Shown here: positions 62,902-64,000 of the stretch, piece after piece
How positions within the stretch are numbered: position 1 is the first letter of the stretch
How the letters are laid out: every line of letters starts with the position of its first letter
Origin: Desulfosporosinus hippei DSM 8344
GTDB taxonomy: Bacteria; Bacillota; Desulfitobacteriia; Desulfitobacteriales; Desulfitobacteriaceae
Direction of reading: 5' to 3'
DNA: 64,000 bases
Assembly: GCF_900100785.1 (NCBI RefSeq)
Contig: NZ_FNCP01000006.1
Location: forward strand, 1-64,000
Position numbers and translations under genes: made by a program
The notes under the pieces: model-generated
What the model was told of the DNA's origin: nothing
The model's database searches: none
The model's input: the letters and a program-made list of their open reading frames with translations, nothing else

Positions 62902-64000
62902 CTAGTCTTGCCCCTCTCCTCCTGAATTAGTCGCACTGCTGCTGGACATTCCGGTATTATGAACTGTTACTTTTATGTCAAAGGAAACTGGAAAATCGGA
63001 AACTTCTTGCTTCCAACGTTCTTTTAGATTCTTCCAATACCTAGGGTTTCTTTGCTCAATATGCCTTCCAACCCCTAGAAAATCAAAACCTAATTCTCTT
63101 TGCTTTTTAATGGCACTCTCGCATTCCTGCTGAATTACTTTAGCAAAGCTCCCTTCTGCCTCTTTAACTAGTTCTATCCAATCCGTCCCGGAGAGTTGTC
63201 GATCCAGCCCTAAAACTTCATCAATAGCAATGCTCGTTCTTACTTGATAGTTTAGCCCGAAATTTTCGCCATCTGTTTTAACTTTATACCTTGTACTAGA
63301 TTTCAGGACTTGACCACTAAACTTCACGTTGCTTTCCTTGAGATCCACAGTATTAATCAACCGATTGGATACATCATCTTCCAGCCACATATACCCTTTT
63401 GTTTCTTCATCGTTCAGAAAATCAACTAATTGATCTCCATTCAAAACTCCTGCTCCTTCAATTCGAATCTCTCCGGCCTCATCACTTTTTTCTGCTTTAT
63501 AGTGAATCCCTTCTCCATCCTTGACTGCTTCAACAACCGGCAGGATGGGAGCTGTGCTTTCAGTGCCTAAAACCGTAAGGTAATGCCCTAAGCGTACCAT
63601 GGGAAAGGCAGACAGTTCATTTCCTCCTTCAATAATACTTCTAATATATAAAGCCGGCAGTTGCTCGGAGCGTAGCTTTAAATTTAACACGTCTTCAGCC
63701 TTGCCTCGAGCAATAACCAGATACATCGAACGGCGAAATTCTGCAAAACGCTGAGCAAAATCTAACATATTGTTAAAGCCGCCAGCTTTTGCAACATCCT
63801 CCCCAATGACGATTACCTTTAATGAGCCCATAAAGGGGGTTCGATAAGCTGCTTTAGATACTATATCAAAGGCTTCTCTAACACTTGAGGCTTCCGCACC
63901 TAAAGTCCGTTCTTCAGTTTCTGCCCCGCTATTACCTCCCTTTTTTGTCTTTGCATATTGTTGTGTAATAAGATATGTTCCTGGCTTTTCCCCCAGATCA
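62902..64000 (-). CDS. Ger(x)C family spore germination protein, 5' end outside window
   Basis: The frame is open to the window edge, so the N terminus (including the lipoprotein signal) is missing; an internal ATG at 63831 is not the true start. The visible part begins GEKPGTYLITQQYAK, passes through MGSLKVIVIGEDVAKAGG and continues into the C-terminal domain of GerAC/GerBC-type proteins, which form the lipoprotein subunit of nutrient germinant receptors. The matching GerA and GerB subunits would be expected upstream, outside the window. Confidence 0.92.
   Translation of the reverse strand, partial: DLGEKPGTYLITQQYAKTKKGGNSGAETEERTLGAEASSVREAFDIVSKAAYRTPFMGSLKVIVIGEDVAKAGGFNNMLDFAQRFAEFRRSMYLVIARGKAEDVLNLKLRSEQLPALYIRSIIEGGNELSAFPMVRLGHYLTVLGTESTAPILPVVEAVKDGEGIHYKAEKSDEAGEIRIEGAGVLNGDQLVDFLNDEETKGYMWLEDDVSNRLINTVDLKESNVKFSGQVLKSSTRYKVKTDGENFGLNYQVRTSIAIDEVLGLDRQLSGTDWIELVKEAEGSFAKVIQQECESAIKKQRELGFDFLGVGRHIEQRNPRYWKNLKERWKQEVSDFPVSFDIKVTVHNTGMSSSSATNSGGEGQD

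Overview
The window reads as a chromosomal segment of an anaerobic, spore-forming member of the Firmicutes, most like the Desulfosporosinus/Desulfitobacterium group of Peptococcaceae. Evidence: a dense set of sporulation genes (spoIIE, spoVG, spoVT, yabP, yabQ, yabG, fin, gin, cwlD, gerC type), a long formate-tetrahydrofolate ligase, the clostridial AbrB form with a C-terminal CxxC..CxxC, and Gram-positive promoters and AGGAGG ribosome sites. The genus is inference; no identity search was run.

Nearly all genes lie on the minus strand, so transcription runs from 64 kb towards 1. Gene order closely follows the origin-proximal yaa-yab-yac block of Bacillus subtilis as known from the literature: decarboxylase (yaaO), holB, ricT, yabA, rsmI, abrB, metG, tatD, yabE type, rnmV, rsmA, yabG, ispE, purR, spoVG, glmU, prs, pth, fin, mfd, spoVT, mazG (yabN), rqcP (yabO), yabP, yabQ, divIC, yabR, spoIIE, tilS, ftsH, coaX, folP-folB-folK, dus, lysS and an rRNA operon. 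Insertions relative to that order include nadABC, panCD with a DUF2520 oxidoreductase, a DUF881 pair, ndk, fhs, hup, cphA-cphB, a glycosyltransferase and a small HTH gene. No hpt is seen between tilS and ftsH, no veg near ispE, and no tmk next to holB.

Layout. 1-530: 5' end of 16S rRNA, its promoter and the lysS terminator. 0.5-4.7 kb: lysS, greA, dusB, coaX. 4.9-11.6 kb: birA, NAD synthesis (nadA-nadB-nadC) and pantothenate synthesis (DUF2520 gene-panC-panD) behind a structured leader. 11.8-14.3 kb: folate operon (HD protein, folP, folB, folK). 14.4-19.8 kb: DUF881 pair, ndk, ftsH, tilS. 20-30 kb: fhs, spoIIE, yabR, divIC, HTH gene, yabQ, yabP, rqcP, hup, mazG, spoVT. 30-36 kb: prsA-like foldase, mfd, fin, pth. 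36-42 kb: PRC-barrel gene (plus strand), prs, glmU, spoVG, purR, GntR regulator, ispE. 42-48 kb: cyanophycin synthetase and cyanophycinase, an L,D-transpeptidase and a glycosyltransferase (both plus strand), yabG. 48-57.6 kb: rsmA, rnmV, GH18 lipoprotein, cwlD, two 3D-domain proteins, tatD, metG. 57.7-64 kb: abrB (plus), rsmI, yabA, ricT, holB, decarboxylase, gin and a gerC-type gene cut by the window edge.

Most of this is ordinary housekeeping and sporulation DNA; I see no phage, IS element, CRISPR array or defence island. What merits a second look is in the non-coding and edge signals: a yabQ gene whose only well-placed start is ATC, a riboswitch-like leader ahead of the pantothenate genes, a structured intergenic RNA candidate downstream of spoVT, a long inverted repeat and a perfect 42-bp palindrome, two candidate small proteins, and readable developmental promoters (sigma-H at spoVG, sigma-F at fin, a 21-bp-spaced promoter at spoIIE, a 0A box at abrB).
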